64,000 nt of DNA from Burkholderiales bacterium (lineage in GTDB: Bacteria > Pseudomonadota > Gammaproteobacteria > Burkholderiales > SG8-39). Positions 36,533 through 48,644 of the stretch are shown one piece after another; the first letter of the stretch is position 1, and each line of letters starts with the position of its first letter. A program made the position numbers and the translations under genes. Location: contig JACZJV010000023.1 of the NCBI GenBank assembly GCA_014860355.1, positions 1 through 64,000 on the forward strand, read 5' to 3'. The notes under the pieces are model-generated. The model was not told the origin of the DNA and did not search any database. It was given only the letters and a program-made list of their open reading frames with translations.

Positions 36533-39500
36533 GTGACCCATCAGGCCTTATTTCCCCATATTCCGCCCGCGGCACAAGGGTTGTACGACCCCGCCAACGA
36601 ACATGACGCCTGCGGCGTCGGCTTTGTCGCCAACATCAAGGGCGCCAGAAGTCACGGAATCATCGAACAAGGGCTGCTGATCCTCAAGAATCTGGCTCAC
36701 CGCGGCGCAGTCGGGGCCGATCCGCTTGCGAGTGACGGCTCCGGTATCCTGATTCAGATTCCCGACCGGTTCTTGCGCGAGGAAATGGCCGCGCTCGGGG
36801 TGACGCTTCCGCCCGTAGGCCAGTACGGCGTGGGAATGGTGTTTCTTCCCCAGGAACCGGCCTCGCGACTCGCCTGTGAATACGAGATCGAGCGCGCGAT
36901 CAAGGACGAGCAGCAGGTGTTGCTCGGTTGGCGCGACGTGCCTCGCGACAGTTCCGGGTTGGGGAAATCCGGAAAGAAAATAGAACCGGTGGTGCGCCAG
37001 GTGTTCATCGGCCGCGGCGGTGACGTGACGGTGACCGACGCACTGGAGCGCAAGCTCTACATCATTCGCAAGGTGTCCGGCCACGCCATCCAGGCGCTGG
37101 GACTCAAGCACGGCAAGGAATTTTATGTGGCGTCCATGTCGGCGCGCACGCTGGTGTACAAGGGTTTGCTGCTCGCCGACCAGGTAGGCAAGTACTACAA
37201 GGATTTGCAGGATGAACGCGTGGTATCGGCACTGGCGCTGGTGCATCAGCGTTTCTCCACCAATACCTTCCCCACCTGGGACCTGGCGCATCCGTTTCGC
37301 ATGATTGCGCACAACGGCGAGATCAATACCCTGCGCGGGAACGTCAACTGGATCCGCGCGCGGCAGCAGGCGATCTCCAGCCCCATTCTCGACGGGGACC
37401 TGAACAAGGTCTGGCCGCTGATCTATGACGGCCAGTCGGACTCGGCCTCGTTCGACAACGCGCTCGAACTTCTGGTGATGGCAGGCTATTCCCTTGCGCA
37501 CGCCATGATGATGCTCATTCCCGAGGCCTGGGAAAAGCACAACACCATGGACGACAGCCGGCGCGCCTTCTACGAATATCATGCGGCGATGATGGAGCCC
37601 TGGGACGGCCCCGCCGCGGTCGCGTTCAGCGACGGCCGTCAGATCGGCGCCACGCTGGACCGTAACGGCCTGCGGCCGGCGCGCTATATCGTCACCGATG
37701 ACGATCTGGTCATCATGGCGTCCGAGGCCGGTGTGCTGCCTATCCCCGAGGAAAGAATCGTCAAGAAATGGCGCCTGCAGCCGGGAAAAATGTTTCTTAT
37801 CGACGTCGAGCGCGGGCGCATCATCGACGACACGGAACTGAAGGAAACCCTGGCGGCGGCCAAGCCCTACCGCGAGTGGATCGAGCGCATCCGTATCAGG
37901 CTCGACGAAGTGGAAAGCGAGAAGCAGCAGCCCGAGCGCTCGGAGGTATCGCTGCTCGATCGGCAGCAGGCGTTCGGTTACACGCAGGAGGAACTCAAGT
38001 TTCTGATGTTGCCGATGGCCGCGACCGGAGAAGAAGCCATCGGCTCCATGGGCAACGACTCGCCACTGGCGGTGCTGTCGAACAAGAACAAGACCATGTA
38101 CCACTATTTCAAGCAGCTGTTCGCCCAGGTGACCAACCCGCCGATCGATCCGATCCGCGAGGATCTGGTGATGAGCCTGGTGAGCTTTATCGGGCCGAAG
38201 CCGAACCTGCTGGGCATCGACGAGATCAATCCGCCTATCCGCCTCGAAGTCAGCCAGCCGGTGCTGGATTTCTACGAGATGGACAAAATCCGGCACATCG
38301 ACCGCAATACCGAGGGCAAGTTCAAATCCTTCGAACTCGATGTCACCTATCCCGTAGCCTGGGGGCACGAGGCGATCGAGGCACGCCTGGCGAGCCTGTG
38401 CGCCCAGGCCGAAGACGCGGTTCGCGCCGGCTACAGCATCATTATCATCTCCGACCGTCGTCTCAATCGCGACAATGTCGCGATAACGACGCTGCTTGCG
38501 CTATCGGCGGTGCACCAACATCTGGTAACCAAGGGCCTGCGCACCAGTGCGGGCTTGGTAGTGGAAACCGGTTCGGCGCGCGAGGTGCACCATTTCGCCC
38601 TGCTAGCCGGCTATGGCGCGGAAGCGATCCATCCCTACCTTGCGCTCGAATCTTTGCTCGCGATGCAGGAATTGCTGCCCGCCGGCGTCGACGGCGGCAA
38701 GGCGATCAGGAATTACGTCAAGGCGGTCGGCAAGGGCCTGCTGAAAGTCATGTCGAAGATGGGCATTTCCACCTACATGTCCTATACCGGTGCGCAGATA
38801 TTCGAGGCGGTGGGACTTTCGCGCGAACTGGTTGCCAAGTATTTCACCGGCACCGCGTCCAACGTCGAGGGCATCGGCCTGTTCGAGGTGGCCGAGGAGA
38901 AGATACGCCTGCACCGGCAGGCCTTCGGCGCCGATCCGGTGCTTGCCAATGCGCTCGATGCGGGCGGCGAATATGCATTTCGCATCCGTGGCGAGGAACA
39001 CATGTGGACGCCGGAGGCGATCGCCAAGCTTCAGCATGCGACCAGGCAGTCGAGTTTCGAAACCTACAAAGAATACGCGCGGATCATCAACGACCAGTCC
39101 AAGCGTCACATGACATTTCGCGGTCTGTTCGAGTTCAAGTTCGGGCAGACGCAGCCGGTTCCGATAGAAGAGGTCGAACCGGCCAAGGAAATCGTCAAGC
39201 GCTTTGCCACCGGCGCCATGTCCCTGGGGTCGATTTCGACCGAGGCGCATACCACGCTCGCCATCGCGATGAACCGCATTGGCGGCAAATCCAACACCGG
39301 CGAAGGCGGCGAGGATCAGCGCCGCTTTGCGCCGGCGATATCCGGCGAAACGCTTGCTTCGCGCCTGGGCCGGCAAAACGTCGAGCGCGATCTGGTGCTC
39401 GAGGCGGGCGATTCGCTGCGCTCCAAAATCAAGCAAGTCGCATCAGGACGCTTTGGCGTCACCGCGGAGTATCTGGCCAGCGCCGACCAGATCCAGATCA

Positions 39501-41200
39501 AGATGGCCCAGGGTGCCAAACCAGGCGAAGGCGGCCAGCTGCCGGGGCACAAGGTGTCCGAGTACATCGCTCAGGTTCGTTTCTCGGTGCCTGGTGTGGG
39601 CCTGATTTCGCCGCCGCCGCATCACGATATTTATTCGATTGAGGATCTGGCGCAGCTGATCCACGACCTGAAGAACGCCAACCCCGAGGCTTCGATCAGC
39701 GTCAAACTTGTCTCCGAGGTCGGCGTCGGCACAGTGGCGGCTGGCGTGTCCAAGGCCAAGGCAGACCATGTCACGATTTCCGGCCATGATGGCGGCACCG
39801 GCGCTTCGCCCTGGTCCTCGATCAAGCACGCCGGCACGCCCTGGGAACTGGGCCTCGCGGAAACGCAGCAGACGCTGGTTTTGAACCGGCTGCGCGGCCG
39901 TATCGCAGTTCAGGTCGACGGCCAGATCAAGACCGGACGCGATGTCGTGATCGGCGCCATGCTCGGCGCCGATGAATTCGGCTTCGCCACCGCGCCACTG
40001 GTGGTCGAGGGCTGCATCATGATGCGCAAATGCCACCTCAATACCTGCCCGGTCGGCGTGGCCACGCAGGACCCAGTGTTGCGCAGGAAATTCCAGGGCA
40101 AGCCCGAGCACGTGGTCAACTTCTTCTTCTACGTTGCCGAGGAGGCGCGTGAAATCATGGCTCAGCTTGGCGTGCGCAGCATGAACGAGCTGATCGGGCG
40201 CGCCGACCTGCTGGAAATGAAGCGGGGGATTGAGCACTGGAAGGCAAAGGGCTTGGATTTTTCGCGCATATTCCAGCTTCCTCAGGTAGGTCCGGAGGTT
40301 GCGCGCTACAAATGCGAAGAGCAGAACCACGGGCTCGAGGGTGCGCTCGATCATCGGCTGGTCGAACTGGCGATGCCGGCGCTGGAACGCGCTCAGGCGG
40401 TCGCGATAGACATGCCGATACGCAATATCAACCGCACGGTCGGCACCATGTTGTCGTGGGAAGTCGCGCGCCGTCATGGCCACGCCGGCCTGCCCGAGGA
40501 CACCATACGCATCAAGTTCGCCGGCAGCGCCGGACAAAGCTTTGGCGCGTTTCTGGCGCATGGAATCACGCTCGACCTGATCGGCGATACCAACGATTAC
40601 TGCGGCAAGGGCTTATCCGGCGGGCGCATCACGGTGCAGCCTTCACCCAAGTTTCGCGGCGACCCGGCGCAAAACATCATAGTCGGCAACACCGTCCTGT
40701 ACGGCGCGATTGCGGGCGAGGCCTACTTCCGCGGCGTCGCCGGCGAACGCTTTGCGGTGCGCAACTCGGGCGCAAGCGCTGTGGTCGAAGGCACGGGCGA
40801 CCACGGCTGCGAATACATGACCGGCGGAACGGTGGTGGTGCTGGGGGTGACCGGGCGCAATTTCGCTGCGGGAATGTCCGGCGGCATTGCCTATGTGCTC
40901 GATGAGGACGGAACTTTTGCCCAGCGCTGCAACGCGTCCATGGTGCAGCTGGAACCTGTGCTCACCAAAGCGGAGCAGGAGGGCAAGCTCGCGCGTGACC
41001 TGTGGCATCTGGGACAGGCCGACGAAGCCGTGCTCAAGCGCCTCGTGGAGAACCACGCAAAATACACCGGCAGCACGCGGGCGAAAAAGGTGATCAGCGG
41101 CTGGGCGCAGTATCGCGGCAAGTTCGTCAAAATATTCCCGCACGAGTACCGGCGCGCACTCGGCGATCTGGCCGCCAAGGGCGGCAAGATCGCTGCTTGA
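36533..41200 (+). CDS. gltB: Glutamate synthase (NADPH) large subunit
   Basis: Converts 2-oxoglutarate and glutamine to glutamate, the main ammonium assimilation step with glutamine synthetase. The GTG at 36533 puts the nucleophile Cys of the amidotransferase at position 27 (EHDACGVGF), after a short propeptide; track ATGs at 36479 and 36491 give longer leaders. Domains: class II glutaminase (about 27-430), central domain, FMN-binding synthase barrel with [24 protein letters not shown]-type residues, the [3Fe-4S] loop C-x5-C-x4-C ([12 protein letters not shown]) and a C-terminal GXGXG beta-helix. Length is about 1555 residues. Confidence 0.97.
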   Translation: MTHQALFPHIPPAAQGLYDPANEHDACGVGFVANIKGARSHGIIEQGLLILKNLAHRGAVGADPLASDGSGILIQIPDRFLREEMAALGVTLPPVGQYGVGMVFLPQEPASRLACEYEIERAIKDEQQVLLGWRDVPRDSSGLGKSGKKIEPVVRQVFIGRGGDVTVTDALERKLYIIRKVSGHAIQALGLKHGKEFYVASMSARTLVYKGLLLADQVGKYYKDLQDERVVSALALVHQRFSTNTFPTWDLAHPFRMIAHNGEINTLRGNVNWIRARQQAISSPILDGDLNKVWPLIYDGQSDSASFDNALELLVMAGYSLAHAMMMLIPEAWEKHNTMDDSRRAFYEYHAAMMEPWDGPAAVAFSDGRQIGATLDRNGLRPARYIVTDDDLVIMASEAGVLPIPEERIVKKWRLQPGKMFLIDVERGRIIDDTELKETLAAAKPYREWIERIRIRLDEVESEKQQPERSEVSLLDRQQAFGYTQEELKFLMLPMAATGEEAIGSMGNDSPLAVLSNKNKTMYHYFKQLFAQVTNPPIDPIREDLVMSLVSFIGPKPNLLGIDEINPPIRLEVSQPVLDFYEMDKIRHIDRNTEGKFKSFELDVTYPVAWGHEAIEARLASLCAQAEDAVRAGYSIIIISDRRLNRDNVAITTLLALSAVHQHLVTKGLRTSAGLVVETGSAREVHHFALLAGYGAEAIHPYLALESLLAMQELLPAGVDGGKAIRNYVKAVGKGLLKVMSKMGISTYMSYTGAQIFEAVGLSRELVAKYFTGTASNVEGIGLFEVAEEKIRLHRQAFGADPVLANALDAGGEYAFRIRGEEHMWTPEAIAKLQHATRQSSFETYKEYARIINDQSKRHMTFRGLFEFKFGQTQPVPIEEVEPAKEIVKRFATGAMSLGSISTEAHTTLAIAMNRIGGKSNTGEGGEDQRRFAPAISGETLASRLGRQNVERDLVLEAGDSLRSKIKQVASGRFGVTAEYLASADQIQIKMAQGAKPGEGGQLPGHKVSEYIAQVRFSVPGVGLISPPPHHDIYSIEDLAQLIHDLKNANPEASISVKLVSEVGVGTVAAGVSKAKADHVTISGHDGGTGASPWSSIKHAGTPWELGLAETQQTLVLNRLRGRIAVQVDGQIKTGRDVVIGAMLGADEFGFATAPLVVEGCIMMRKCHLNTCPVGVATQDPVLRRKFQGKPEHVVNFFFYVAEEAREIMAQLGVRSMNELIGRADLLEMKRGIEHWKAKGLDFSRIFQLPQVGPEVARYKCEEQNHGLEGALDHRLVELAMPALERAQAVAIDMPIRNINRTVGTMLSWEVARRHGHAGLPEDTIRIKFAGSAGQSFGAFLAHGITLDLIGDTNDYCGKGLSGGRITVQPSPKFRGDPAQNIIVGNTVLYGAIAGEAYFRGVAGERFAVRNSGASAVVEGTGDHGCEYMTGGTVVVLGVTGRNFAAGMSGGIAYVLDEDGTFAQRCNASMVQLEPVLTKAEQEGKLARDLWHLGQADEAVLKRLVENHAKYTGSTRAKKVISGWAQYRGKFVKIFPHEYRRALGDLAAKGGKIAA

Positions 41201-41322
41201 ACCGAATCAACGCCGGCTGCCGCGGACAGGAACGATTTCAGGATATTCCGAGCGCAATGCGGCCGCACGGCGCCGGTCTCTGGCTCTGTGGCGAGACGCA
41301 TCTGGATTAGGGACTAAGGCAA

Positions 41323-42765
41323 ATGGGCAAGATAACCGGTTTCATGGAGTTTCAGCGGCTGCAGGAGGCGAGTGAAGCTCCCGAGTCGCGCAAGAGGCAT
41401 TACCACGAATTCGTGCAGCACCTGTCGGACAAGGAGGCCGGGGTGCAGGGCGCACGCTGCATGGACTGCGGCACACCTTTTTGCACCAGCGGCTGTCCGG
41501 TAAACAATATCATTCCCGACTGGAACGATATGGTCTACAGGCAGAACTGGCGCGAGGCGCTGGAGACGCTGCATTCGACCAACAATTTCCCGGAATTCAC
41601 CGGCCGCGTCTGTCCGGCACCGTGCGAGGCGGCATGCACGCTCAATATCAACAATGACCCGGTGGGCATCAAGTCGATCGAACATGCGATTATCGACAAG
41701 GGTTGGGAGATGGGCTGGGTGCTGCCCCTGCCACCCCGGCAAAAGAGCGGCAAAAAGGTGGCAGTAGTCGGTTCGGGGCCGGCGGGGCTGGCCTGCGCGC
41801 AGCAACTGGCGCGCGCCGGGCACGACGTGGTGTTGTACGAGAAGAGCGATCGCATCGGCGGCCTGCTGCGCTACGGCATCCCCGACTTCAAGCTGGAAAA
41901 GCACCTGATCGACCGGCGCGTCGAACAGATGCGCACCGAGGGAGTGGAGTTCAGGGCGAACCAGGCTGTTGGCGGGCGCGGCAAGAATGCGCTGTCGGCG
42001 AGAAAACTGCTGCAGGAATTTGACGCCGTGGTCGTCTCGTGCGGCGCGGAGCGTCCGCGCGACCTGCCGGTACCCGGGCGCGAATTGAACGGGGTGCATT
42101 TCGCCATGGAATTCCTGCCGCAGCAGAACATGGCGGTGGCGGGCGACAAGGTTGCCGGGCAGATCAAGGCGAGTGGCAAGCATGTGGTGGTCATCGGCGG
42201 CGGCGATACCGGGTCGGATTGCGTCGGTACGTCCAATCGCCAGGGCGCGGCCTCGGTGACCCAGTTCGAGCTGCTGCCGCAGCCGCCGGCGCAGGAAAAC
42301 AAACCACTCGTCTGGCCCGACTGGCCGATCAAGTTGCGCACTTCCAGTTCGCACGAGGAGGGTTGCGAGCGCGACTGGTCCGTGGCGACCAAACGCTTCG
42401 AGGGCGCAGACGGGAAGGTAGAGAAGCTGATCGCGGCGCGCGTCGAATGGAAGGACGGCAAGATGGCCGAGGTTCCGGGCTCCGAATTTGAAATGAAAGC
42501 GGATCTGGTGCTGCTCGCCATGGGCTTCCTCGGCCCGGTGCAACAGGGGTTGATCGAGGAGCTCGCGCTGGACCAGGATGCGCGCAGCAACGTCAAGGCC
42601 ACGACCGACGGCCCGGGCTGCTACACGACTTCAAATCCCAAGGTGTTTGCCGCCGGCGACATGCGCCGCGGCCAATCGCTGGTGGTCTGGGCGATACGCG
42701 AAGGGCGCCAATGCGCACGCGCGGTGGACGAGTTTCTGATGGGGACGTCCGATCTGCCGCGCTAG
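41323..42765 (+). CDS. gltD: Glutamate synthase (NADPH) small subunit
   Basis: Supplies electrons from NADPH through FAD and two [4Fe-4S] clusters to GltB. Cluster Cys are in [15 protein letters not shown] and [11 protein letters not shown]. The FAD motif is [19 protein letters not shown] and the NADPH motif [16 protein letters not shown]. Length is 480 residues. It lies 122 nt downstream of gltB and shares its operon; a strong hairpin follows. Confidence 0.97.
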   Translation: MGKITGFMEFQRLQEASEAPESRKRHYHEFVQHLSDKEAGVQGARCMDCGTPFCTSGCPVNNIIPDWNDMVYRQNWREALETLHSTNNFPEFTGRVCPAPCEAACTLNINNDPVGIKSIEHAIIDKGWEMGWVLPLPPRQKSGKKVAVVGSGPAGLACAQQLARAGHDVVLYEKSDRIGGLLRYGIPDFKLEKHLIDRRVEQMRTEGVEFRANQAVGGRGKNALSARKLLQEFDAVVVSCGAERPRDLPVPGRELNGVHFAMEFLPQQNMAVAGDKVAGQIKASGKHVVVIGGGDTGSDCVGTSNRQGAASVTQFELLPQPPAQENKPLVWPDWPIKLRTSSSHEEGCERDWSVATKRFEGADGKVEKLIAARVEWKDGKMAEVPGSEFEMKADLVLLAMGFLGPVQQGLIEELALDQDARSNVKATTDGPGCYTTSNPKVFAAGDMRRGQSLVVWAIREGRQCARAVDEFLMGTSDLPR

Positions 42766-42816
42766 CCGCTGCTGTTTGCCGACCGCGAAACACGCGGCGA
42801 CGTAGCTTCTGAAAAT

Positions 42817-42851
42817 GCAAATACCCCGGGTCTCAGACCCGGGGTATTTGC
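42817..42851. terminator. Perfect hairpin between convergent gltD and the Ig-repeat lipoprotein gene
   Basis: A 16-bp perfect stem GCAAATACCCCGGGTC / GACCCGGGGTATTTGC encloses TCA. It lies 51 nt past gltD and 26 nt past the stop of the minus-strand gene. It has only a modest T-rich flank on the minus side (TTTGCATTTTC), so it is likely bidirectional. Confidence 0.8.
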
Positions 42852-42877
42852 TTGTTGCGCGGCGTTTGCCTGTCCGC

Positions 42878-44827
42878 TTACAGGGTATCGGTGCAGGTAG
42901 CCGAGCTGCCAAACGGGATTGGTGGCGGCGGGGTTGTAAGTGGCGTATAGTCCGCCGCCAGGCCGGACAGGAAGAAGGTCTGCTGGGTAGGCGGATCGTT
43001 GGTTGTGACCGAGGTGCGCGCCTCCAGCGTCACTTCTGTCCAGAGTGAGAAACTCTTGGCATAAGTGAGGGTGGCGACGGCAATGCCGGCGGCATCCGTA
43101 ACCGCGGTAGCGTTGACGCTGGCTACTGCACCTGGTTCGAGCTTGCCGCTGCTGTTCACCACATCCTCGCCGGTACCCGGTACGTTGTTGGCCAGATCCA
43201 GAATTCCATTGAAATTGACATCCTCGTTGGCGCAGGTCGCCGTGACAGTCTGCACCCAGGTATTCGTGGGCACGTTTGCCGTAAAGAAGCCTTTCTGATA
43301 TCGGCCCGGACGCAACGCAAATTGCACCGTGGTTCCGACTACCGGATTTCCCGCCGCGTCGGTAACGATGGCGAGATAGGTTTTGGTATTCGCATTCTGC
43401 GGGGTTACCCCGACCCTGTTGTCGGTTCCCAGCCGTACCAGCAGCGACTGCCCGCTGACGGTCAGGGTCGTTGAACCGGTTACCGGGGCGATCGCGACTC
43501 CGCCGACACTGCTTACGGTTGCATTGATCGTCACCCCGTTTTGCGCACTGCTGGTGCCGCCGGCAACATAGGTGACCGACGTTGAGCCGGAGACATCGGT
43601 GATGCCGGTCGATGAGGTAAGGCTGCCGCCGCTGGGATCGACAATATTGAAGCTTACGCTGGCATTCTTGACCAGGTTGTTTTGCGCATCCCGCACCACC
43701 ACCGAAATGGTCGAGCTGTTGTTGGTTTGGGAAGTCGATCCGGTGGTGAACTGCACCGTGCCCGGCACGGCCTGCACCGTCGCGGTACTCGCGCTGGTGG
43801 CGACGAATACCACATCAAGTGTGACGGCTGGCGTGCCTCCCAGTCCGGAGGCGGTAATAATGGCTGGTCCGGCAGTCCCGGAGGTGATGGTCACGCCCGG
43901 TGTATCGCCGGCTGCGTCCGTAACCGACGTGGCGGTCACAGTGCCGCGGCTGCTGGTAAAGTTCACCGTCGAACCAACCACAGGCACGCCAGCGGCTTTC
44001 CAGTTGACCGAAACGGGCGTTGCGGTATTCAGGTTTATATCGGTATTGGCTGTCGGTGTCGTGAACGCAAAGCTGGCGCTGCTGATGGTAAGGATCTGGG
44101 TGGCGCTCGCGCCGGCAGCGCTGGCGCTGATCGTATCATCGGCAGCTACCGCCGCGGTAACGGTGGCGGTAATCTGACCCGAGCTGTTGGTGATGCCTGT
44201 GGAAGGCGTAAGACTGATCGTGTTTCCGGTCGTCGAGGCGACACCCACCGTCATGTTGGGCAGCGGGGTTCCGGCAGAATCCTTGACGCTGAAGGTAAGC
44301 GTTGTGGTGGCGCCAAACGCGAGGGAACTGTTGCCGCTGATGGTTATCGTCGTTCCAGTGACGTCGACGCTGTTGTCTGCGGTAGCGGCGTCCGCCGTAG
44401 CGCTGATCGCAATCGTGCGGTTGGCCTTGTTGCCGCCTAGATTGAGCTTGGCCGTGACTTGCCCGTTCGTATCGGATACGCCACTGCCGCTGATGTCGGT
44501 AAAGAACGCGGACGAATCAGTCCCCTTTGAAAATGTCACGGTCTTGCCGCTGATCGCCTGTCCTGTGGCACTTAACACGATGGCGGTCAAGTCGACGACG
44601 GACGCACCGGAAGAAGGAATTTGCGGGCTGCTCGCGAGCAACTGAATCGACGCTACCGCGGGGCCGGTCGCCGGATCGGTAGGCGCAGGCAGGGGCACAG
44701 TGGGAATCGCTTGTCCCGAGCCGCAGCCCGTGAGCGCGGCCAGCGTCGCCGCCAGGAAAAACGATGCCGCAAATCTGGAAATTTCCCGGCCCAATAAATT
44801 CTGTGTGACTAAGAATAGGTTCTGCAC
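42878..44827 (-). CDS. Large lipoprotein with tandem bacterial Ig-like (Big_1/invasin-type) domains
   Basis: Predicted outer-membrane or surface lipoprotein, about 649 residues. The GTG at 44827 is preceded by GGGAGG five bases upstream and opens a signal region ending in lipobox ALTGC; the track ATG at 44875 adds 16 codons without a ribosome site. The mature part is Thr/Ser/Ala/Val-rich and holds about five to six repeats with the Big_1 pattern, for example [32 protein letters not shown] and [16 protein letters not shown], each followed by a glycine-rich turn such as TGITDVSGS. The C-terminal part has Cys in [13 protein letters not shown] and SSATCTDTL. Role is probably adhesion or surface architecture; not proven. 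Confidence 0.8.
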   Translation of the reverse strand: MQNLFLVTQNLLGREISRFAASFFLAATLAALTGCGSGQAIPTVPLPAPTDPATGPAVASIQLLASSPQIPSSGASVVDLTAIVLSATGQAISGKTVTFSKGTDSSAFFTDISGSGVSDTNGQVTAKLNLGGNKANRTIAISATADAATADNSVDVTGTTITISGNSSLAFGATTTLTFSVKDSAGTPLPNMTVGVASTTGNTISLTPSTGITNSSGQITATVTAAVAADDTISASAAGASATQILTISSASFAFTTPTANTDINLNTATPVSVNWKAAGVPVVGSTVNFTSSRGTVTATSVTDAAGDTPGVTITSGTAGPAIITASGLGGTPAVTLDVVFVATSASTATVQAVPGTVQFTTGSTSQTNNSSTISVVVRDAQNNLVKNASVSFNIVDPSGGSLTSSTGITDVSGSTSVTYVAGGTSSAQNGVTINATVSSVGGVAIAPVTGSTTLTVSGQSLLVRLGTDNRVGVTPQNANTKTYLAIVTDAAGNPVVGTTVQFALRPGRYQKGFFTANVPTNTWVQTVTATCANEDVNFNGILDLANNVPGTGEDVVNSSGKLEPGAVASVNATAVTDAAGIAVATLTYAKSFSLWTEVTLEARTSVTTNDPPTQQTFFLSGLAADYTPLTTPPPPIPFGSSATCTDTL

Positions 44828-45390
44828 GCAAGCCTCCCGTTCACGCAATCCGCATACATATAATGCTACCCGCATAACGGTACAACATTTTTAGTCTAAA
44901 CACAATAAGTTAAACGAGATATTTAATGTTGAATAGCTCATGGCGCAGGGCACGCAGGAAGCGACAGCGAAGGGCCGGTGCGGCCGCGCAATCTGCTCCG
45001 GGGGATTGCTCCGGGCGACTGCTACGGGGCGCGCTATTCAGACTTCAGATTGCGCGCTCGCGAATCTGGCTAACGGCGACTCCCGCAACGATAGTCACCG
45101 ACCAGAATGCCGGTTCGAGTTGCGGTCGGCAGTTATTGGCGAGCAGAAAGAACCAAGGCGCGCGCCGCCTGAAGTGCTTCGACCGAGCCGCGATGGGCTA
45201 TTCCCAGGTCTCCGCGCGTCGAGTCGATCGCAGGCGGCCGCGTGGTATGATTTCCATCACTGCCAGAAACCTCAGAGGCCGTTTCAGAATTGCCGAAGCC
45301 TCGCCTGACTTAGCGGCGTGAGGGGCCAAGGTAGGCGTGAAACCCTTCCGCAACCACTATGCCCCTGATTTTGAGATGAACGCTGACTCC
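44828..45390. other. 560-bp intergenic stretch between the lipoprotein gene and glmU
   Basis: Track ORFs at 44926 and 44940 overlap each other in different frames and show no family features, so I do not call a gene. The left end should hold the lipoprotein promoter; TTGTAC-N17-TATATG on the minus strand is a weak candidate. Copy B of the 45-bp intergenic sequence is at 45274-45318. The track's glmU extension (45337-45390) is not needed. Confidence 0.55.
45274..45318 (+). repeat. 45-bp intergenic sequence, copy B
   Basis: Ungapped counterpart of 17201-17245, with 34 of 45 identical bases by hand alignment. The hairpin is shorter here (GAGGC / GCCTC) because the right arm has diverged. It lies about 70 nt upstream of the glmU start. 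Confidence 0.55.
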
Positions 45391-46755
45391 ATGAACGTCG
45401 TCATCCTCGCCGCCGGCCAGGGCAAGCGCATGCACTCGGACCTGCCCAAGGTGCTGCACCCGCTGGCTGGCAGGCCGCTGCTCGCGCATGTGATCGCAAC
45501 AGCGCGCAGCCTGGAACCCGGCGTCATTTGTATCGTCTATGGCCACGGCGGTGAGCGCGTGCGTGCCACGTTCGCGCAGCCCGACCTGGTCTGGGCGAGG
45601 CAGGAGCCGCAACTCGGCACCGGCCACGCCCTGGCGCAAGCCCTGCCGCATCTGAATCCGAAAACCCCGACCCTGGTGCTGTACGGAGACGTGCCGCTCA
45701 CCCGGAAGCAAACGCTGCAGGCCCTGTATCAGGCGGCGGGCCAGGGCCTGGCGCTGCTCACGGTCGAACTCGACGACCCGCACGGTTATGGCCGCATCGT
45801 GCGCAGCCGCGGCAAGGTCAGGCGCATCGTCGAGGAAAAGGACGCGAGCGCATCCGAGCGCGTCCTGCGGGAAATCAACACCGGCATCATGGTGCTGCCG
45901 ACCGCGCGGCTGAAGGCCTGGCTCGCGGGTCTGCGCAACAAGAACGCGCAGCAGGAGTATTACCTCACCGACGTGGTCGCGGCCGCGGTGGCGGACAAGG
46001 TGCCGGTCAACTCGGCCGCACCTGCCGCGGCCTGGGAGACCTTGGGCGTCAACAGCAAATCGCAGCTGGCCGAGATCGAGCGCACGTTCCAGCGCGGCGT
46101 TGCCGCCAAATTGATGCAGGACGGCGTCACGCTGTCCGACCCGGCGCGCATCGACGTGCGCGGCAGCCTGGTATGCGGGCGCGACGTGGCGATAGACGTC
46201 AACTGCGTGTTCGAGGGCGAGGTGGTGCTCGGCGAGGGCGTCAGCGTCGGCGCGCACTGCGTGCTGCGCGACGTAAAGGTCGCAGCGGGCACGCGCATCG
46301 AGCCTTTCTGTCATCTGGAGCAAGCCGACGTCGGCGCGCGCTGCCGCATCGGCCCGTATGCGCGGTTGCGCCCCGGCGCCACGCTCGCCGAAGAAGTGCA
46401 TATCGGCAATTTCGTCGAAGTGAAGGCGAGCCAGATAGCGGCGCGTTCCAAAGCCAATCACCTCGCCTATATCGGCGACACCACGGTGGGGCGCGACGTC
46501 AACATCGGCGCCGGCACCATCACCTGCAACTACGACGGCGCGAACAAGCACCGCACCATCATCGAAGACGGGGCATTCATCGGCTCGGACACGCAACTGG
46601 TGGCGCCGGTGCGGGTGGGCAAAGGCGCCACGCTGGGCGCCGGCACGACGCTCACCAAGGATGCGCCCGAGGGGGCGTTGACCGTGTCGCGCGCGAAGCA
46701 GGTCACGATCACTGGCTGGAAACGGCCGGTGAAAATGGACAAGGGGCAGAAATAG
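45391..46755 (+). CDS. glmU: Bifunctional GlcNAc-1-P uridyltransferase / GlcN-1-P acetyltransferase
   Basis: Makes UDP-GlcNAc for peptidoglycan and LPS. The ATG at 45391 starts [25 protein letters not shown], the pyrophosphorylase motif, and gives 454 residues like the E. coli enzyme; the track start at 45337 adds 18 unneeded codons. The C-terminal left-handed beta-helix carries hexapeptide repeats and the acetyltransferase block [10 protein letters not shown]. The stop is immediately followed by the glmS ATG. Confidence 0.96.
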   Translation: MNVVILAAGQGKRMHSDLPKVLHPLAGRPLLAHVIATARSLEPGVICIVYGHGGERVRATFAQPDLVWARQEPQLGTGHALAQALPHLNPKTPTLVLYGDVPLTRKQTLQALYQAAGQGLALLTVELDDPHGYGRIVRSRGKVRRIVEEKDASASERVLREINTGIMVLPTARLKAWLAGLRNKNAQQEYYLTDVVAAAVADKVPVNSAAPAAAWETLGVNSKSQLAEIERTFQRGVAAKLMQDGVTLSDPARIDVRGSLVCGRDVAIDVNCVFEGEVVLGEGVSVGAHCVLRDVKVAAGTRIEPFCHLEQADVGARCRIGPYARLRPGATLAEEVHIGNFVEVKASQIAARSKANHLAYIGDTTVGRDVNIGAGTITCNYDGANKHRTIIEDGAFIGSDTQLVAPVRVGKGATLGAGTTLTKDAPEGALTVSRAKQVTITGWKRPVKMDKGQK

Positions 46756-48594
46756 ATGTGCGGCATAGTCGGTGCGGTTGCGCGGCGCGATATCGTCCCC
46801 GTCCTGATCGAGGGACTGCGACGGCTGGAATACCGCGGTTACGACTCCTGTGGCATAGCGGTGCACGACGCCGGCGGCGGCGGGCAACTGCGGCGGGCGC
46901 GCACCGTGTCGCGTGTGGCTGACCTGGATGCTCAGGTGCGCGAGTCCGGACTCGCCGGCTCCACCGGCATCTGCCACACGCGCTGGGCCACGCACGGAGC
47001 GCCGGCCACGGTCAACGCCCACCCGATTTTCAGCCGCGACGAAATCGCGGTGGTGCATAACGGCATCATCGAGAATTACGAAGAGCTGCGCACCCGACTC
47101 AAGGACCGGGGCTACGTATTCGTGTCCCAGACCGATACCGAGGTCATCGCGCATCTGATCCACAGTCACTATGCGGGCGACCTTTTTGCCGCCGTGCAGC
47201 TCGCGGCGGCGCAATTGCAGGGCGCCTATGCCATTGCGGTGTTCTGCAAAGCCGAACCGCACCGCGTGGTCGGCGCGCGCCAGGGGAACCCGCTGGTGCT
47301 GGGCGTCGGAGCAGGCCAAAGCGCGGGCGAGACCTTCCTCGCATCCGACGCCATGGCGCTGGCAGGGACGACCGACCAGATCATCTATCTCGAAGAGGGC
47401 GATGTCGCCGAGCTCGGGCTCGGCCGTTACGCCATAGTCGACCGCGACGGCAAGCCGGCGGAACGCGAACTGCGCACGGTAAGCGCCTATGCCGGCGCGG
47501 TCGAACTCGGGCCCTACCGACACTTCATGCAGAAGGAGATTTTCGAACAGCCGCAGGCCATTGCCGACACCCTCGAAGGCGTGGCCGGAATCGGGCCGGA
47601 CATATTCGGCGCGGGCGCAAGAGAAGTCTTTGCCGCGATTGATGCGGTGCACATTTATGCCTGCGGCACCAGTTACTATTCCGGCCTCACCGCAAAGTTC
47701 TGGCTCGAGTCCATTGCCGCCCTGCCGACGCAGGTCGAGGTCGCGAGCGAATATCGCTACCGCACCAGCGTGCCCAACCCGCGCGCGCTCGTGGTGGTGA
47801 TCTCGCAGTCAGGTGAGACCGCCGACACCCTGGCCGCGTTGAAGCACGCGCAGTCGCTGGGCCACGCCCACACTCTGGCGATCTGCAACGTCGCCTCCAG
47901 CGCCATGGTGCGGCAGACCGCGCTCAAGTACCTTACCCGCGCCGGGATGGAAATCGGCGTGGCCTCGACCAAGGCATTCACCACGCAACTCACCGCACTG
48001 TTCCTGCTCGCGCTCGCGCTGGCGAAGCAGCGCGGGCGGCTTAGCGCGGAGGACGAGGCGCACCACTTGAAAAATCTGCGCCACCTGCCGGCCGCGCTCG
48101 CGAGTGTGCTCGCGCTGGAACCGCAGATCATCGCCTGGTCCGAACGCTTCGCGCAGCGCGAGCATGCCTTGTTTCTCGGACGTGGTTTGCACTATCCGAT
48201 CGCACTCGAGGGCGCGCTCAAGCTGAAGGAAATATCCTATATCCACGCCGAAGCCTATCCGGCGGGCGAATTGAAGCACGGGCCGCTGGCCTTGGTGACC
48301 AGGGAGATGCCGGTGGTCACGGTCGCGCCCAACGACGCCCTGCTGGAGAAGCTAAAGTCCAATATGCAGGAAGTGCGCGCGCGAGGCGGCGAGCTCTACG
48401 TCTTCGCCGACGGCGACAGCCATATCGCGCCCTCCGAGGGCGTGCATGTGATACGCATGCCGGAGCACTACGGCGCGTTGTCGCCGATCCTGCACGTGGT
48501 ACCCCTGCAACTGCTGGCCTATCACACGGCGCTCGCGCGCGGCACCGACGTGGACAAGCCGCGCAATCTGGCCAAGTCGGTTACGGTCGAGTAG
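46756..48594 (+). CDS. glmS: Glutamine-fructose-6-phosphate aminotransferase (isomerizing)
   Basis: Makes glucosamine-6-P, the first step towards UDP-GlcNAc. The N-terminal Cys nucleophile follows Met (MCGIVGAV), with [15 protein letters not shown] and [10 protein letters not shown] of the glutaminase half. The isomerase half has two SIS domains: [19 protein letters not shown] and [28 protein letters not shown]; the C-terminus [11 protein letters not shown] is canonical. Length is 612 residues. It sits directly behind glmU with no gap. No glmS ribozyme is seen, as expected outside Firmicutes. Confidence 0.97.
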   Translation: MCGIVGAVARRDIVPVLIEGLRRLEYRGYDSCGIAVHDAGGGGQLRRARTVSRVADLDAQVRESGLAGSTGICHTRWATHGAPATVNAHPIFSRDEIAVVHNGIIENYEELRTRLKDRGYVFVSQTDTEVIAHLIHSHYAGDLFAAVQLAAAQLQGAYAIAVFCKAEPHRVVGARQGNPLVLGVGAGQSAGETFLASDAMALAGTTDQIIYLEEGDVAELGLGRYAIVDRDGKPAERELRTVSAYAGAVELGPYRHFMQKEIFEQPQAIADTLEGVAGIGPDIFGAGAREVFAAIDAVHIYACGTSYYSGLTAKFWLESIAALPTQVEVASEYRYRTSVPNPRALVVVISQSGETADTLAALKHAQSLGHAHTLAICNVASSAMVRQTALKYLTRAGMEIGVASTKAFTTQLTALFLLALALAKQRGRLSAEDEAHHLKNLRHLPAALASVLALEPQIIAWSERFAQREHALFLGRGLHYPIALEGALKLKEISYIHAEAYPAGELKHGPLALVTREMPVVTVAPNDALLEKLKSNMQEVRARGGELYVFADGDSHIAPSEGVHVIRMPEHYGALSPILHVVPLQLLAYHTALARGTDVDKPRNLAKSVTVE

Positions 48595-48603
48595 GCAGGC
48601 AGG

Positions 48604-48623
48604 GGCCAGTTCCGCGGCTGGCC
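48604..48623. terminator. Short hairpin between convergent glmS and DMT transporter gene
   Basis: GGCCAG / CTGGCC with an 8-nt loop lies in the 50-bp gap between the convergent genes. No T run follows, so a terminator role is uncertain. Confidence 0.3.
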
Positions 48624-48644
48624 TCAGCGCGCCCATGCCGGCTG

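Noticed and set aside
36548-38368. 606-aa minus-strand ORF opposite gltB
   Set aside because: It is an antisense shadow of gltB with no signal or domain.
44853-44882. Shared ATTATATGTAT near the pilM and lipoprotein starts as a common regulatory motif
   Set aside because: The 11-bp match is too short to be significant in 64 kb and the upstream sequences do not align.
44926-45321. Two overlapping plus-strand ORFs upstream of glmU
   Set aside because: No ribosome site, no conserved motif, and both are Arg/Ala-rich in different frames.
45310-47652. 780-aa minus-strand ORF opposite glmU-glmS
   Set aside because: Long antisense ORFs are frequent in GC-rich genes. Its composition is H/R/D/G-rich and the plus strand carries unmistakable GlmU and GlmS motifs.
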